Assembly: GCA_902785925.1 (NCBI GenBank)
Contig: CADAAI010000032.1
Span: 1-37,931 of the forward strand
Direction of reading: 5' to 3'
Length of the DNA stretch: 37,931 nt
From: an uncultured Bacteroidales bacterium
GTDB taxonomy: Bacteria; Bacteroidota; Bacteroidia; Bacteroidales; Muribaculaceae
This document shows, piece after piece, positions 6,504-16,548 of this stretch (position 1 is its first letter; each line of letters starts with the position of its first letter). The position numbers were made by a program, and so were the translations under genes. Under the pieces are notes generated by a model. The model saw nothing but the letters and a program-made list of their open reading frames with translations. It did not search any database and was not told the origin of the DNA.

Positions 6504-8168
6504 ATGTTACTAGATTTATGGAACAACAATCGCATGGTATTCATGTTGCTTGCGATTTTAGTTGTGGTTCTACCTTTCCTCGTTTACTATGTGATTGAGG
6601 CAAAGAAAAAACACCCCAAGGGTCTTATCTCTGCTGCCCTTTCTAACATGGGCGAGCGATTCGGCTATTACATCATGAATGCAGTGTTACTGCTATTCTT
6701 GTGTTCTAAGTTTGGCATCAGCGATGATGCTGCAGGCTGGATTTATGCTGTGTTTTATTTCCTTATCTATGTGCTTAGCCTTCCTGGCGGTATACTTGCC
6801 GATAGATTGCAGAACTACAAAGGCATAATCATGCTGGGCCTTCTTGTTATGGCCACAGGCTATGCAATTTTGTCGGTACCTGTCTTTGGTGGCAACCCAG
6901 GCTCGGTTCCCACATGGATTCTCGTGTTAACTTGCTTTGCATTGCTGCTCATTGCTTCTGGTAATGGTCTGTTCAAGGGTAACCTGCAAGCTATTGTGGG
7001 CCAACTGTATGACAACTATGAGGCTGAGGCTGCAAAGAAAGGTCCCGAGGAACTTGCAATCGCCAAGTCGCGTCGTGACAGCGGTTTCCAAATTTTCTAT
7101 GTCTTCATTAACATTGGCGGTGTGATTGCACCTTTCGTTGCTCCTTTGCTGCGCAGTGCATTGCTTAAGATGGATGGATTCATCTATAATGCCGATCTTC
7201 CTCGTCTGTGCCACGGCTTCATTGAGGGAACGCTTAAGGGCGACGACATGCAGAACCTCACCACTCTTGCTCAAAGTTCTGTATTAAACGGAGGTCAAGT
7301 GGGCGACATGGCAAACTTCTGCACCAACTATCTTGAGAGCTTTAACACAGGTGTGCACTACTCGTTTATCGCTTCGTGCTTGGCAATGTTAATATCATTA
7401 TGCATCTTTGTGGCTACTCGCAAATCTCTGCCTAACCCTGTCAAGAAAATTAAAGAAGCAGCAACAGTTAGCAAGGAAGAAGTAACTGCCGATGCTAAGG
7501 AGATTAAGCAGCGCATGTATGCACTGTTTGCAGTGCTTGGCGTGGCTGTGTTCTTCTGGTTCTCATTCCACCAGAATGGTCAGTCTCTGTCGGTATTTGC
7601 CCGCGACTTCTGTAACACCAGCTCAATAGCTCCTGAAATATGGCAATGTATCAACCCATTCTTTGTGATTGTGCTCACGCCTATCATTATGATGGTATTC
7701 GCTTCCCTGGCACGTAAAGGCAAAGAAATCTCTACTCCTCGCAAGATTGCATTTGGTATGTTCCTGGCAGCATGTGCCTATCTCTTCCTCATTGCAATTG
7801 CAGCCAACAATGGTTTCCCCTCGGGTACTGAATTCAAGAGTCTGCCCGAAGCTATGAAGGAATCAATGAAGGCAGGTCCATGGGTACTGATTGTCACCTA
7901 TTTCTTCCTTACCGTTTCTGAGTTGTTTATTTCTCCACTTGGTTTGTCATTCGTATCTAAGGTGGCTCCCACCCACTTGCAAGGCGTGTGCCAAGGTTGG
8001 TGGCTGACTGCTACAGCAGTAGGCAACCTTTTCATTGCCTTAGGTGTGACAATGCTCAATAAGTTCCCACATCAGTGGCAGTGCTGGGCAGTATTTGCCG
8101 CTTTCTGCCTCATCTCGATGTGCGTGATGCTCGGAATGGTTAAGTGGCTCGAACGAGTAACTAAATAA
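6504..8168 (+). CDS. POT-family (PTR2) proton-coupled peptide transporter
   Basis: 554 residues, polytopic inner-membrane protein of the major facilitator superfamily. The POT signature is at residues 48-56 (NMGERFGYY). FHQNGQSLSVFARDF matches the conserved TM7 region, and SELFISPLGLSFVSKVAP the TM10 region with its conserved Glu. Proteins of this family import di- and tripeptides with protons. The first Glu of the classical ExxER motif is Asn here (NMGER). An extra N-terminal hydrophobic segment (about residues 11-30) is absent from the paralogue at 8242. The cytoplasmic loop near residues 310-335 is Lys/Glu-rich. No promoter matching the consensus is visible in the 79 bases after sufE. A terminator-like hairpin separates it from the second transporter. 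Confidence 0.9.
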   Translation: MLLDLWNNNRMVFMLLAILVVVLPFLVYYVIEAKKKHPKGLISAALSNMGERFGYYIMNAVLLLFLCSKFGISDDAAGWIYAVFYFLIYVLSLPGGILADRLQNYKGIIMLGLLVMATGYAILSVPVFGGNPGSVPTWILVLTCFALLLIASGNGLFKGNLQAIVGQLYDNYEAEAAKKGPEELAIAKSRRDSGFQIFYVFINIGGVIAPFVAPLLRSALLKMDGFIYNADLPRLCHGFIEGTLKGDDMQNLTTLAQSSVLNGGQVGDMANFCTNYLESFNTGVHYSFIASCLAMLISLCIFVATRKSLPNPVKKIKEAATVSKEEVTADAKEIKQRMYALFAVLGVAVFFWFSFHQNGQSLSVFARDFCNTSSIAPEIWQCINPFFVIVLTPIIMMVFASLARKGKEISTPRKIAFGMFLAACAYLFLIAIAANNGFPSGTEFKSLPEAMKESMKAGPWVLIVTYFFLTVSELFISPLGLSFVSKVAPTHLQGVCQGWWLTATAVGNLFIALGVTMLNKFPHQWQCWAVFAAFCLISMCVMLGMVKWLERVTK

Positions 8169-8191
8169 TGAATTGATCAATAATCAAATAT

Positions 8192-8226
8192 AAAGCCGGA
8201 GGCTTCTTGTAATCCCTCCGGCTTTT
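8192..8226 (+). terminator. Terminator between the two POT genes
   Basis: AAAGCCGGAGG (8192-8202) pairs perfectly with CCTCCGGCTTT (8215-8225), with an A/T-rich stem base. It lies only about 15 bases before the next start codon, so it could also work as an attenuator for the second transporter. Confidence 0.8.
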
Positions 8227-8241
8227 CTAATACTAATAAAT

Positions 8242-9771
8242 ATGTTTAAAAATCAACCTAAAGGCTTGTATGCCCTTGCGCTTGCCAACACTGGAGAACG
8301 CTTTGGCTACTACACGATGATAGCCGTTTTTGCGCTCTTTTTGCGCGAGAACTTCGGCCTGGATCCTGGTAAAGCTGGTCTCATCTACAGCAGCTTCTTG
8401 ATGCTGGTTTACTTCTTGCCGGTTATTGGCGGTATTCTTGCCGATATCTTTGGCTACGGCAAGATGGTGACATCTGGTATTCTGATTATGTTCTTTGGCT
8501 ACGTGGCACTTTCGGTTCCACTGGGTGGCGACACTGTGGCTCTAGTGGCTATGATGGGCGCACTCTTGCTGGTAAGCTTGGGAACGGGTCTTTTCAAGGG
8601 TAACCTCCAGGTAATGGTGGGTAACCTTTATGATGATCCCAAATACAGCGACCGCCGCGACGCAGCATTCAGTATCTTCTACATGGCAATCAACATTGGC
8701 GCTATGTTTGCTCCCACCGCTGCAGTGAAGATTATGGAGTATGCCCAAAAGAACCTGGGCGTGAGCGTTGCCGACAGCTACCACTTCGCCTTTGGCGTGG
8801 CTTGTGTTTCGCTCATCGTCTCTATTCTTATTTACTATGCGTTCCGAGGCACTTTCAAGCATGTTGAGAAAAGTGCTATCTCAAGCAAGAAGGAGAACAA
8901 GGAAGCCGCAGCTGCTGCCGATCTGCCTCCTGGCGAGACATCAAAGCGCGTGGTCGCTCTCATCCTTGTGTTCATCGTGGTTATATTCTTCTGGATGGCG
9001 TTCCATCAGAATGGTTTGACTCTCACATTCTTTGCCAACGAGTTCACAGCAAAGACATCTAGTGGCCTGCAGGCTATGTCGTTCGACGTGTGGAATCTGG
9101 TGCTGTGCATTTTCATTGTGTATGCAGGTTTTGCCATCTTCGACTCATCAAACAGCAAACGCACTCGTGGCATCGCTGGAGGTGTGATTGCAACATGCGT
9201 GGGAATTCTTATTTACCGTTATTTCAACCTTCCAGAGTCAATTGATATTGCTGCTCCCATCTTCCAGCAGTTCAACCCATGCTATGTGGTGGCTTTGACA
9301 CCAGTGTCATTGGCCCTATTTGGATGGCTTGCCAAGAAAGGCAAGGAGCCTAGTGCGCCACGCAAGATTGCCTTGGGTATGCTCGTTGCTGCATCGGCAT
9401 TCCTCATCATGATTGTCGGTTCAATGGGGCTACCTACACCTGATGAGCAAAAGGCTCTGGGCGATGCAGCTACTCTTGTTTCGCCCAATTGGCTTATCTC
9501 GACCTATCTAGTGCTTACTTTTGGTGAGCTCTTGCTCAGCCCAATGGGTATCTCGTTTGTAACCAAGGTGGCTCCTCCCAAGCTCAAAGGTTTAATGATG
9601 GGTGGTTGGTTCGCCAGCACTGCCCTTGGCAACTTCCTCGTTTCAGTGGGTGGTTACCTGTGGGGTGGTCTTCCCTTGTGGGTTGTGTGGATCGTGTTCA
9701 TTGGCGTGTGCGTTGTCTCAGCCCTCTTCATGTTCATCATGATGAAGCGTCTCGAGAAAGTAGCCAAATAA
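8242..9771 (+). CDS. POT-family (PTR2) proton-coupled peptide transporter, paralogue
   Basis: 509 residues, starting directly at the conserved core (MFKNQPKGLY). It has NTGERFGYY at residues 16-24, FHQNGLTLTFFANEF in the TM7 region and GELLLSPMGISFVTKVAP in the TM10 region. It is clearly homologous to the preceding transporter along its length but lacks that protein's extra N-terminal helix and has a different cytoplasmic loop (KKENKEAAAAADLP near residues 215-230). As in the neighbour, the first Glu of ExxER is Asn. The two are probably an old tandem duplication with different peptide preference. No separate promoter was found in the short gap, so expression may depend on read-through of the hairpin at 8192-8226. 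Confidence 0.9.
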   Translation: MFKNQPKGLYALALANTGERFGYYTMIAVFALFLRENFGLDPGKAGLIYSSFLMLVYFLPVIGGILADIFGYGKMVTSGILIMFFGYVALSVPLGGDTVALVAMMGALLLVSLGTGLFKGNLQVMVGNLYDDPKYSDRRDAAFSIFYMAINIGAMFAPTAAVKIMEYAQKNLGVSVADSYHFAFGVACVSLIVSILIYYAFRGTFKHVEKSAISSKKENKEAAAAADLPPGETSKRVVALILVFIVVIFFWMAFHQNGLTLTFFANEFTAKTSSGLQAMSFDVWNLVLCIFIVYAGFAIFDSSNSKRTRGIAGGVIATCVGILIYRYFNLPESIDIAAPIFQQFNPCYVVALTPVSLALFGWLAKKGKEPSAPRKIALGMLVAASAFLIMIVGSMGLPTPDEQKALGDAATLVSPNWLISTYLVLTFGELLLSPMGISFVTKVAPPKLKGLMMGGWFASTALGNFLVSVGGYLWGGLPLWVVWIVFIGVCVVSALFMFIMMKRLEKVAK

Positions 9772-9786
9772 CTATCAACTAAATAT

Positions 9787-9821
9787 AACGTGAGTCCGAC
9801 GATATTCATCGGATTCACGTT
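9787..9821 (+). terminator. Hairpin after the second POT gene
   Basis: AACGTGAGTCCGA (9787-9799) pairs with TCGGATTCACGTT (9809-9821) with one G-T wobble. Only a weak T-rich stretch follows (AATAAATCT), so terminator function is likely but not certain. Confidence 0.6.
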
Positions 9822-9862
9822 AATAAATCTCATAAACCAAACTAAGATTAATAAAATTACAA

Positions 9863-11704
9863 ATGATGAAAAGAATTATTACTCTATTTATGGCAGTGGC
9901 ATTGATTGTTGCTGCATCGGCTCAAGTCCAATTCGATGGACGTAGCATCAAAAGCAAGAGAATGCTATCTAGTGGAAAAGTAAGCACTAAAGCAAAATCG
10001 GGCTTTGCTAAAAACCACATGCAACCCAAAGCCTTGGGTGAGCTCATTACCGAGCAGCCCGAGGGTGAGGCCAAGCAGTATGTGCGCAGTGGATTTGGAT
10101 TTGTGGTCTATGACAACACACTCTTCACTACCGAGCAAGACGCGAAGACTACTATCGTTTATGACGAAGACGGAACTACTGTCTATATCAAGAACATCGT
10201 TAATGGCATGAGCGACAGCTTTGGTGTGTCGTGGGCAGTGGGAACACTGAGTGCCGATGGTACCACAATCACTGTGTCGCTTGAGCAGACTGTGGGATGG
10301 AGCTATCAGTACGATACTGGTATTAGGCTCGCTTGGGGCCACACAGAAGTCAACGAGGAAACTTCGATGGTTAGCTTTGTGCGTGATGAGTCGGTAACTG
10401 AGGCTGTATATGTGATTGATGGCAACACAATCGCACTGCAGGGAACATCGGGACGCACCGAGTTTGAGCAAAACATCCAGGACTTCGTAGCCGAGGGTCT
10501 TACCTGCTGCTACGAGGACGACGGCGCTTGGCCTGGCTACTTGGAGTGGAACACCGTTCTCACTGAGAAAGAGCCTGTTCCCGTGCCTGAAATCATAACT
10601 GAACAGCCCGATGGTGAACTGCGCACCTACGTTCGCTCTGGTTACAACATCTATCAAGGATGGGACGCTCCTTACATGGCTGAGCAGTCGGGTACTACCG
10701 ACATCGTCTTTGCCGAAGATGGCGAGACGGTTTATCTGCGCGACGTAGTATTTGACGTGGTAAGCGATGCATGGGTGAAAGGTACACTTAGTGCCGATGG
10801 CACCAAGATTACTGTGCCAACAGGACAATATCTCTACTGGTTGGAAGAAGATGAATATGGCATGTTCATACAATGGATGAGCACTGGCGTGGAGACAACA
10901 ACCGACGATGAGGGCAATGAGCAATATGCCATGACTCTCACTGTGCATCAGGGCGTGACCGAGGTAACCTACACCATCGACAACGAAGCTGGAACCATCA
11001 CACTCGACAACACTACAGGCAATCCCAATGCAGAGTTCCCAAATAACTTCATCGCTACCGGTCTGGGCGTAGTCTATAACAATGACCTCACCTTCTGCGC
11101 TATGGACTTCAACACTGTTTACAAAGAGTTTAAACTGCAACCTGCTGTGCCAGCCGATCCAATAGTATTTGAGGACTCTTGGTTCGACAGCGGTGAAGAG
11201 GACGGTTATAGCTGCTTTGATTTCACTGTTAAGCCCGAAGATGTTGATGGCAACTATATCGACCCATCACATTTGGTTTATAGCATCTTTACCGACAATG
11301 ACGTGCCATTTGTATTCCTTGCCGAGACTTATGTCAATGATCTCGTGGAAGACATGACCGAAATTCCTTATGACATCTACAATGGTGGCTACGACTTTGA
11401 TATTTCGCGCATCTACTTCTACCGCACCAACATGAACGATAATCCAATGTTTACCGATCGCATTGGTATACAAGTTCATTATGATGTGCCTGTAGTTAAT
11501 GACAAGCGCGAGACTACTATAGTGCGCAACTCGTCAAATATTGTGTACTGGCAACAGCCCACAGCTATCACAACTGTCAACAGTGACCCAGTTACTACTG
11601 GCGACAATGCCTACTATAACATGATGGGGCAGCGCTTTACTAACAGAAACAACTTACCTGCTGGAATCTATATCCACAACGGCAAGAAAGTTGTGATTAA
11701 ATGA
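9863..11704 (+). CDS. Secreted protein with internal duplication and C-terminal sorting-like tail
   Basis: 613 residues. A signal peptide (MMKRIITLFMAVALIVAASA) is followed by two similar modules at about residues 57-235 and 243-425. Each begins (L/I)ITEQP(E/D)GE..YVRSG and contains a TVY(I/L)(K/R)(N/D)(I/V)V segment and GTLSADGT(T/K)ITV. A third region (about 430-560) has DGNYIDPSHLVYSIFTD. The end is a short conserved tail, NAYYNMMGQRF then LPAGIYIHNGKKVVIK, like those on the adhesins elsewhere in this window. Such tails resemble type IX secretion C-terminal signals, so surface export is inferred. Start could be either of the first two Met codons. No enzymatic motif is seen and the module family is not one I can name. 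Convergent with folK across a shared terminator. Confidence 0.8.
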   Translation: MMKRIITLFMAVALIVAASAQVQFDGRSIKSKRMLSSGKVSTKAKSGFAKNHMQPKALGELITEQPEGEAKQYVRSGFGFVVYDNTLFTTEQDAKTTIVYDEDGTTVYIKNIVNGMSDSFGVSWAVGTLSADGTTITVSLEQTVGWSYQYDTGIRLAWGHTEVNEETSMVSFVRDESVTEAVYVIDGNTIALQGTSGRTEFEQNIQDFVAEGLTCCYEDDGAWPGYLEWNTVLTEKEPVPVPEIITEQPDGELRTYVRSGYNIYQGWDAPYMAEQSGTTDIVFAEDGETVYLRDVVFDVVSDAWVKGTLSADGTKITVPTGQYLYWLEEDEYGMFIQWMSTGVETTTDDEGNEQYAMTLTVHQGVTEVTYTIDNEAGTITLDNTTGNPNAEFPNNFIATGLGVVYNNDLTFCAMDFNTVYKEFKLQPAVPADPIVFEDSWFDSGEEDGYSCFDFTVKPEDVDGNYIDPSHLVYSIFTDNDVPFVFLAETYVNDLVEDMTEIPYDIYNGGYDFDISRIYFYRTNMNDNPMFTDRIGIQVHYDVPVVNDKRETTIVRNSSNIVYWQQPTAITTVNSDPVTTGDNAYYNMMGQRFTNRNNLPAGIYIHNGKKVVIK

Positions 11705-11802
11705 GAGAAGAACTGAGCTTGCTCATGATATTCCGAACTAGAACAACTTGGAGCGATGCTCAACGTCGTTATTAAGTAAAGTTTACAATAGGCACAGAAA
11801 AT

Positions 11803-11840
11803 AAAATCGCAAGTTGTTGTCATGGCAACTTGCGATTTTT
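11803..11840. terminator. Bidirectional terminator between convergent genes
   Basis: AAAATCGCAAGTTG (11803-11816) and CAACTTGCGATTTT (11826-11839) are perfect reverse complements around a 9-base loop, with T-tracts on both strands. It serves the gene at 9863 and folK. Confidence 0.9.
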
Positions 11841-11857
11841 ATTCTGTTTTGCTTGGA

Positions 11858-12337
11858 TTATTCCGTTTCCTGTAGTTGCTCAAGCATCTGCTGGGCAGTG
11901 AGGTGTAGAATTGGATGGGTCCACTCGGGGTCGAGCTCGGCCATTGGCTTGAGGAAGAAGTCACGACGTGGAAGATGGCGGTGTGGCACCTGCAGACTTG
12001 GCAAGTTAATGACGAGGTTGTCTATTGCCATGATATCAATGTCGACAAGTCGGTCCACATAGTTGCCTTCAGCATCGCGATGGCTGTGTCCTTGGTTTAG
12101 CTCAAATTCAATGTCGTGGATGATATTGAGAGCCTCGATAGGGGAGTAGCTGCTCTTCACCGCGATTCCCATGTTCAGGAAGCCATTGTCGCTCTCAAAG
12201 CCCCAAGGCTTGCTCTCAACAATGCTGGAGCGCGACGTCACGAGTCCTAAGTCAAGCGACAGTCTCAGGTCAGCCGCCCAGAGGTTGCCCTCTCGGTCAT
12301 CAAGATTGGAGCCAATGTTTAAATAGTAAATCATCAT
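11858..12337 (-). CDS. folK: 2-amino-4-hydroxy-6-hydroxymethyldihydropteridine diphosphokinase (HPPK)
   Basis: 159 residues, the typical size of a monofunctional HPPK. The enzyme transfers pyrophosphate from ATP to 6-hydroxymethyl-dihydropterin in folate synthesis. Visible hallmarks are YYLNIGSNLDDREGNL at the N-terminus, the ESKPWGFESDNGFLNM region, and DRLVDIDIMAIDN, which carries the metal-binding acidic residues, followed by VPHRHLPRRDFFLKPMAELDP. Start is one of two adjacent Met codons (12337 or 12334). It follows infB on the same strand, but a strong terminator-like hairpin lies in the 93-base gap, so it may depend on read-through or an unseen promoter. Confidence 0.95.
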   Translation of the reverse strand: MMIYYLNIGSNLDDREGNLWAADLRLSLDLGLVTSRSSIVESKPWGFESDNGFLNMGIAVKSSYSPIEALNIIHDIEFELNQGHSHRDAEGNYVDRLVDIDIMAIDNLVINLPSLQVPHRHLPRRDFFLKPMAELDPEWTHPILHLTAQQMLEQLQETE

Positions 12338-12346
12338 TATTGTTTC

Positions 12347-12395
12347 TTAAAAGAAAGGGTCTAGAACCTCTAGTATCTCTAGAATGTCTAGACCC
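12347..12395 (-). terminator. Terminator downstream of infB
   Basis: Read on the minus strand, GGGTCTAGA (12395-12387) and TCTAGACCC (12365-12357) form a perfect 9-bp stem, followed by TTTCTTTT. The loop contains further CTAGA words, so alternative foldings are possible. Confidence 0.75.
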
Positions 12396-12430
12396 ATTGT
12401 TCACTTTGGTCGTAATCGGCAAGAAGCGTT

Positions 12431-15205
12431 TTACAGTGTCTTCTGTACCTCAACTTCCTCAAATGCCTCGACAATGTCGCCCACTACGAGGTCGTTGAAG
12501 CTCTGGATGCTGAAGCCGCACTCATAGCCGCTGGTAACCTCCTTGGCGTCGTCCTTGAAGCGCTTGAGCGAAGCAAGGCTACCTGTATGGCGCACAATGC
12601 CGTCGCGAATTACGCGCACCTTGCAGCCACGCTTCAGCTTGCCATCCTTGACAATGGCGCCAGCAATGGTTCCCACCTTGCTGATGTGGTATACCTCCTT
12701 AATCTCGGCGTTGCCAATGACTTCTTCCTTGATGTCGGGCGAGAGCATACCTTCCATGGCGCTCTTAATCTCCTCGATTGCATCGTAGATGATTGAGTAG
12801 ATGCGAATGTCAACACCCTCTTGTGCAGCTAGGCGCTTAGCATCAACCGAAGGACGAACCTGGAAGCCAATGATGTAGGCATCGCTGGCTGCTGCTAGGG
12901 TAACGTCGCTCTCGCTGATGGCACCCACTGCCTTGTGGATAACGTTGACTTGAACCTCGGGAGTCGAGAGCTTGATGAGCGAGTCGCCCAAAGCCTCGAT
13001 AGAGCCGTCCACATCACCCTTGACAATGATATTGAGCTCGTGGAACTCTCCCAATGCACGCAAGCGGCCAATGTCCTCGAGGGTGCGGCGGTGCTGAGTG
13101 CGTTGCATCTGCTCACGCTGCAACTGCTCGCGGCGGTTGGCGATTTGGCGTGCCTCTTGGTCGGTGTCCATCACGTTGAACTTGTCACCGGCGGTTGGAG
13201 CACCGTTAAGACCGAGAATCAGAGCTGGCGATGATGGTCCAGCCTCCTTGATTCGCTGGTTGCGCTCGTTGAACATCGCCTTAACCTTGCCGTAGTGTGT
13301 TCCGGCAAGCACGATGTCACCCACGCGCAGTGTGCCGTTATCGACGAGTACAGTAGCAATGTAGCCACGTCCTTTGTCGAGCGACGACTCGATAATCGAA
13401 CCGGTAGCCTTGCGGTCAGGGTTGGCCTTGAGGTCAAGCATGTCGGCCTCGAGAAGCACTTTCTCCATAAGCTCTTCAACGCCAATACCCTTTTTTGCCG
13501 AGATGTCTTGGCTCTGATACTTGCCGCCCCAATCCTCTACGAGGTAGTTGAGGTTGGCAAGCTCTTCCTTGATCTTCTCGGGGTTAGCACCTTCCTTATC
13601 AATCTTGTTGATGGCGAATACGATAGGAACGCCAGCAGCTGTTGCGTGGTTGAGCGCCTCCTTGGTCTGTGGCATCACGTTGTCGTCGGCTGCCACAATC
13701 ACGATAACGATATCGGTGACCTTTGCACCACGGGCACGCATGGCGGTAAATGCCTCGTGACCAGGGGTGTCGAGGAAGGTTATGCGGCGACCGTTGGGCA
13801 GTTTCACATTATAAGCACCAATGTGCTGAGTGATACCACCTGCCTCACCGGCAATCACGTTACTCTTGCGAATGTAGTCGAGCAATGAGGTCTTACCGTG
13901 GTCAACGTGACCCATCACAGTAACTACAGGTGGACGCTGCTGGAGATCTTCAGGATTGTCTTCTTCCTCGTGGATAGCCTCAACAACGTCGGCACTCTCA
14001 TATTCGGTCTTGAAACCAAATTCCTCGGCTACGATGTTGATGGTCTCGGCGTCAAGACGCTGGTTGATTGAAACCATTACTCCCAGACTCATACAGGTAC
14101 CAATTACCTTGTTGATGGGAACGTTCATCATCATTGCAAGGTCGTTGGCAGTAACAAACTCGGTGAGCTTTAGAATCTTCTTCTCGGCTGCCTGCAGAGC
14201 GGCCTCCTTGCTCTCCTCCTCGCGCACTGCCTCGCGCTTCTCGCGGCGCCACTTAGCACCCATGTTTTGCTTCTTGTTGGTGAGGCGGGCGAGCGTCTCT
14301 TTTACCTGACGCTGAACGTCTTCCTCATTAACTTGTGGGCGCAATGGGCGCTTGCTCTTCTTCTCTTTCTTTTTGCTGTTCTCGTTATCTTTGTTCTTTG
14401 CGTTCTTGCCACTACTAGCGTTATTCTGGATTTGCTGGGCGGCTTTCTCGATATCTATCTTCTCGCGACCTATGCGACGACGTTTTTTCTTCACTCCGTC
14501 CTCACCCTGGCGTGCTTTTTCCTTGGCGAGGCGCTCTTGACGGCGCTCCTCCTTGGTTTTCTTCTTGGGGCGAGTCGATTGGTTGATGGCCGAAAGGTCA
14601 ATCTTACCCACCACGTTGATATTGGTCTTCAACACAGGGGTAGTTGAGAATATCTCGGTCTCTTCTTTGTCGCCTTCGGCAGGGACTTCGTCGCTCGCGG
14701 GCTCTTCGGCAGCTGGCTCTTCTTCGAGCTCAACAACTGGTTCGCTCACGGCAACGGGTTCTTCCTCAACGACGGGTACCTCGGGCTCTATGGGCTGTTC
14801 TGGCTCTACTTGTGGTTCGGGCACAGCGGGTGCCTCAGGCTCCTCCTTAGGGGCTGGGGCCTCTTCTTTCTTGGGAGCAGGCTTGCCGGCATTCTCGAGG
14901 TCGATTTTGCCCACCACTTTAGGTTTGCGAATCTCGGTCTTGGTTTTTACCTCTTGAGGTTGCTTGGGTTCTTCGGCTTGCTTGGCCTTCTCCTTGTCTT
15001 TCAGCCTTGAGCTGGTAAGGTATTCCGACTTGAGCTTCTGCTCCATGTCGGGCTTGAATTCCTTGATAAGGATTTCCAGAATATCCTCATCAATCTTGGT
15101 GTTGGGTGTAACATCCATTTCTATCTTCTTCTTGGCAAAGAAGTCCTGGATTGTTTGCATTCCAACATTCAAATCTTTGATAACTTTACTTAATTTTACA
15201 CGCAT
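12431..15205 (-). CDS. infB: Translation initiation factor IF-2
   Basis: 924 residues. The N-terminus ([20 protein letters not shown]) is the IF2_N-type helical domain. A long low-complexity, Pro/Glu-rich linker (about 110-185) and Lys/Arg-rich segments follow. A second IF2_N-like region lies near residue 350, and the GTPase core starts at about 425 with [11 protein letters not shown] (G1), DTPGHEAF (G3) and [12 protein letters not shown] (G4). Domains II-IV complete the protein. It delivers initiator tRNA to the 30S subunit. Third gene of rimP-nusA-infB, 72 bases after nusA, with a terminator-like hairpin downstream. Confidence 0.98.
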   Translation of the reverse strand: MRVKLSKVIKDLNVGMQTIQDFFAKKKIEMDVTPNTKIDEDILEILIKEFKPDMEQKLKSEYLTSSRLKDKEKAKQAEEPKQPQEVKTKTEIRKPKVVGKIDLENAGKPAPKKEEAPAPKEEPEAPAVPEPQVEPEQPIEPEVPVVEEEPVAVSEPVVELEEEPAAEEPASDEVPAEGDKEETEIFSTTPVLKTNINVVGKIDLSAINQSTRPKKKTKEERRQERLAKEKARQGEDGVKKKRRRIGREKIDIEKAAQQIQNNASSGKNAKNKDNENSKKKEKKSKRPLRPQVNEEDVQRQVKETLARLTNKKQNMGAKWRREKREAVREEESKEAALQAAEKKILKLTEFVTANDLAMMMNVPINKVIGTCMSLGVMVSINQRLDAETINIVAEEFGFKTEYESADVVEAIHEEEDNPEDLQQRPPVVTVMGHVDHGKTSLLDYIRKSNVIAGEAGGITQHIGAYNVKLPNGRRITFLDTPGHEAFTAMRARGAKVTDIVIVIVAADDNVMPQTKEALNHATAAGVPIVFAINKIDKEGANPEKIKEELANLNYLVEDWGGKYQSQDISAKKGIGVEELMEKVLLEADMLDLKANPDRKATGSIIESSLDKGRGYIATVLVDNGTLRVGDIVLAGTHYGKVKAMFNERNQRIKEAGPSSPALILGLNGAPTAGDKFNVMDTDQEARQIANRREQLQREQMQRTQHRRTLEDIGRLRALGEFHELNIIVKGDVDGSIEALGDSLIKLSTPEVQVNVIHKAVGAISESDVTLAAASDAYIIGFQVRPSVDAKRLAAQEGVDIRIYSIIYDAIEEIKSAMEGMLSPDIKEEVIGNAEIKEVYHISKVGTIAGAIVKDGKLKRGCKVRVIRDGIVRHTGSLASLKRFKDDAKEVTSGYECGFSIQSFNDLVVGDIVEAFEEVEVQKTL

Positions 15206-15277
15206 AGATATTTGATAACGAGTTTAATTTCTTGTTTTGTGTTGTGGAGTTTGGAGATGGGGTAGAAGAGTAAGGGA

Positions 15278-16540
15278 TTAGTCCTCAAACTCTGCCCTGA
15301 GGATTGCAAGTACCTCGTCGACGGTGTCTTCCTCAAGGTCGGCCTTGTCGATAAGATCTTGGCGTGGAGTGTTGATGACTGCCTTGGCGGTAGCACAACC
15401 AATACCCTTGAGGGCATCGATAACCCACTGGTCAATCTCGTCGTTGAAGCGGTCGAGATAAACATCGTCCTCATCGTTGTCGAGGTCGCGGTACACGTCA
15501 ATGGTGTAGCCGGTGAGCATCGAGGCGAGCTTGATGTTCAAACCACCGCGGCCAATGGCGAGTGACACCTCGTCGGGGCGCAAGAACACCTCAGCGTGCT
15601 TGGTCTCGTCATCGATGCGGATGGTGGTTATCTTGGCAGGGCTAAGAGCGCGCTGGATAAACAGCACGGGGTCGCTAGTGTAGTTGATGACATCGATGTT
15701 CTCGTTGCGAAGCTCACGAACGATGCCGTGGATGCGAGAACCCTTAACACCAACACAAGCGCCAACAGGGTCGATGCGGTCATCATAGCTCTCAACGGCA
15801 ATCTTAGCACGCTCACCAGGCTTGCGGGCAACGGCGCGAATCACGATGAGGCCATCGTGAATCTCGGGAACCTCAAGCTCAAAGAGGCGGCGCAAGAACA
15901 GGTCACTAGTGCGGGATACGATAATCTTTGGGTTGTTGTTCTGATTGTCAACCTTGAGGATCACGGCGCGCACGGTGTCACCCTTGTGGAAGTTGTCGGT
16001 GGGAATCTGCTGATCCTTGGGAAGAATGAGTTCGTTCTTCTCGTCGTCGAGAAGAAGGGCCTCACGTTTCCAGCTCTGGTAAATCTCGCCTACCACAAGC
16101 TCGCCCTCCAAGTCCTTGAACTTGTTATAGATGGCATCCTTCTGAAGGTCCAGAATTTTGCTTGCAAGGGTCTGACGAAGGTTAAGGATAGCGCGGCGAC
16201 CAAACTTTGCGAAGTCGATTTTGCGGGTATGCTCCTCGCCTATCTCGCAATCGGGGTCGGGACTCTCCTCGTCGTTGCGGGCATCGGTCAAGCCTATCTG
16301 CTGGTTGGGATTCTGAACTTCGCCGTCGGGAACTACCTCGAGATTCTGGTAAATCTCGCAGTCACCCTTGTCGGGGTTCATGATAACGTCGAAATTCTCG
16401 TCACTGCCAAACATTTTGGCAATCACGCTGCGGAACGACTCCTCCAAGACACTAATCATAGTGGTCTTGTCGATGTTCTTCAACTCTTTAAACTCCGAAA
16501 ACTGGTCGGCCATATCGACCGTTTCTACTTTCTTAGCCAT
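15278..16540 (-). CDS. nusA: Transcription termination/antitermination factor NusA
   Basis: 420 residues, the short form without the C-terminal acidic repeats of E. coli NusA. The N-terminal polymerase-binding domain (about 1-130) is followed by an S1 domain around 145-200 (GELVVGEIYQSW, FHKGDTVRAVI) and two KH domains (KPGERAKIAVESYDDRIDP, VGVKGSRIHGIV, and SLAIGRGGLNIKLAS). The end contains a helix-hairpin-like segment (LKGIGCATAKAVI) and an acidic tail. Eight bases separate it from rimP, so the two are co-transcribed. NusA modulates pausing and termination, including possibly at the leader hairpin of its own operon. Confidence 0.98.
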   Translation of the reverse strand: MAKKVETVDMADQFSEFKELKNIDKTTMISVLEESFRSVIAKMFGSDENFDVIMNPDKGDCEIYQNLEVVPDGEVQNPNQQIGLTDARNDEESPDPDCEIGEEHTRKIDFAKFGRRAILNLRQTLASKILDLQKDAIYNKFKDLEGELVVGEIYQSWKREALLLDDEKNELILPKDQQIPTDNFHKGDTVRAVILKVDNQNNNPKIIVSRTSDLFLRRLFELEVPEIHDGLIVIRAVARKPGERAKIAVESYDDRIDPVGACVGVKGSRIHGIVRELRNENIDVINYTSDPVLFIQRALSPAKITTIRIDDETKHAEVFLRPDEVSLAIGRGGLNIKLASMLTGYTIDVYRDLDNDEDDVYLDRFNDEIDQWVIDALKGIGCATAKAVINTPRQDLIDKADLEEDTVDEVLAILRAEFED

Positions 16541-16548
16541 AATTGTGT

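Noticed and set aside
9965..11140. 391-codon open frame on the minus strand
   Set aside because: Antisense to the secreted duplicated-module protein; no recognisable features.
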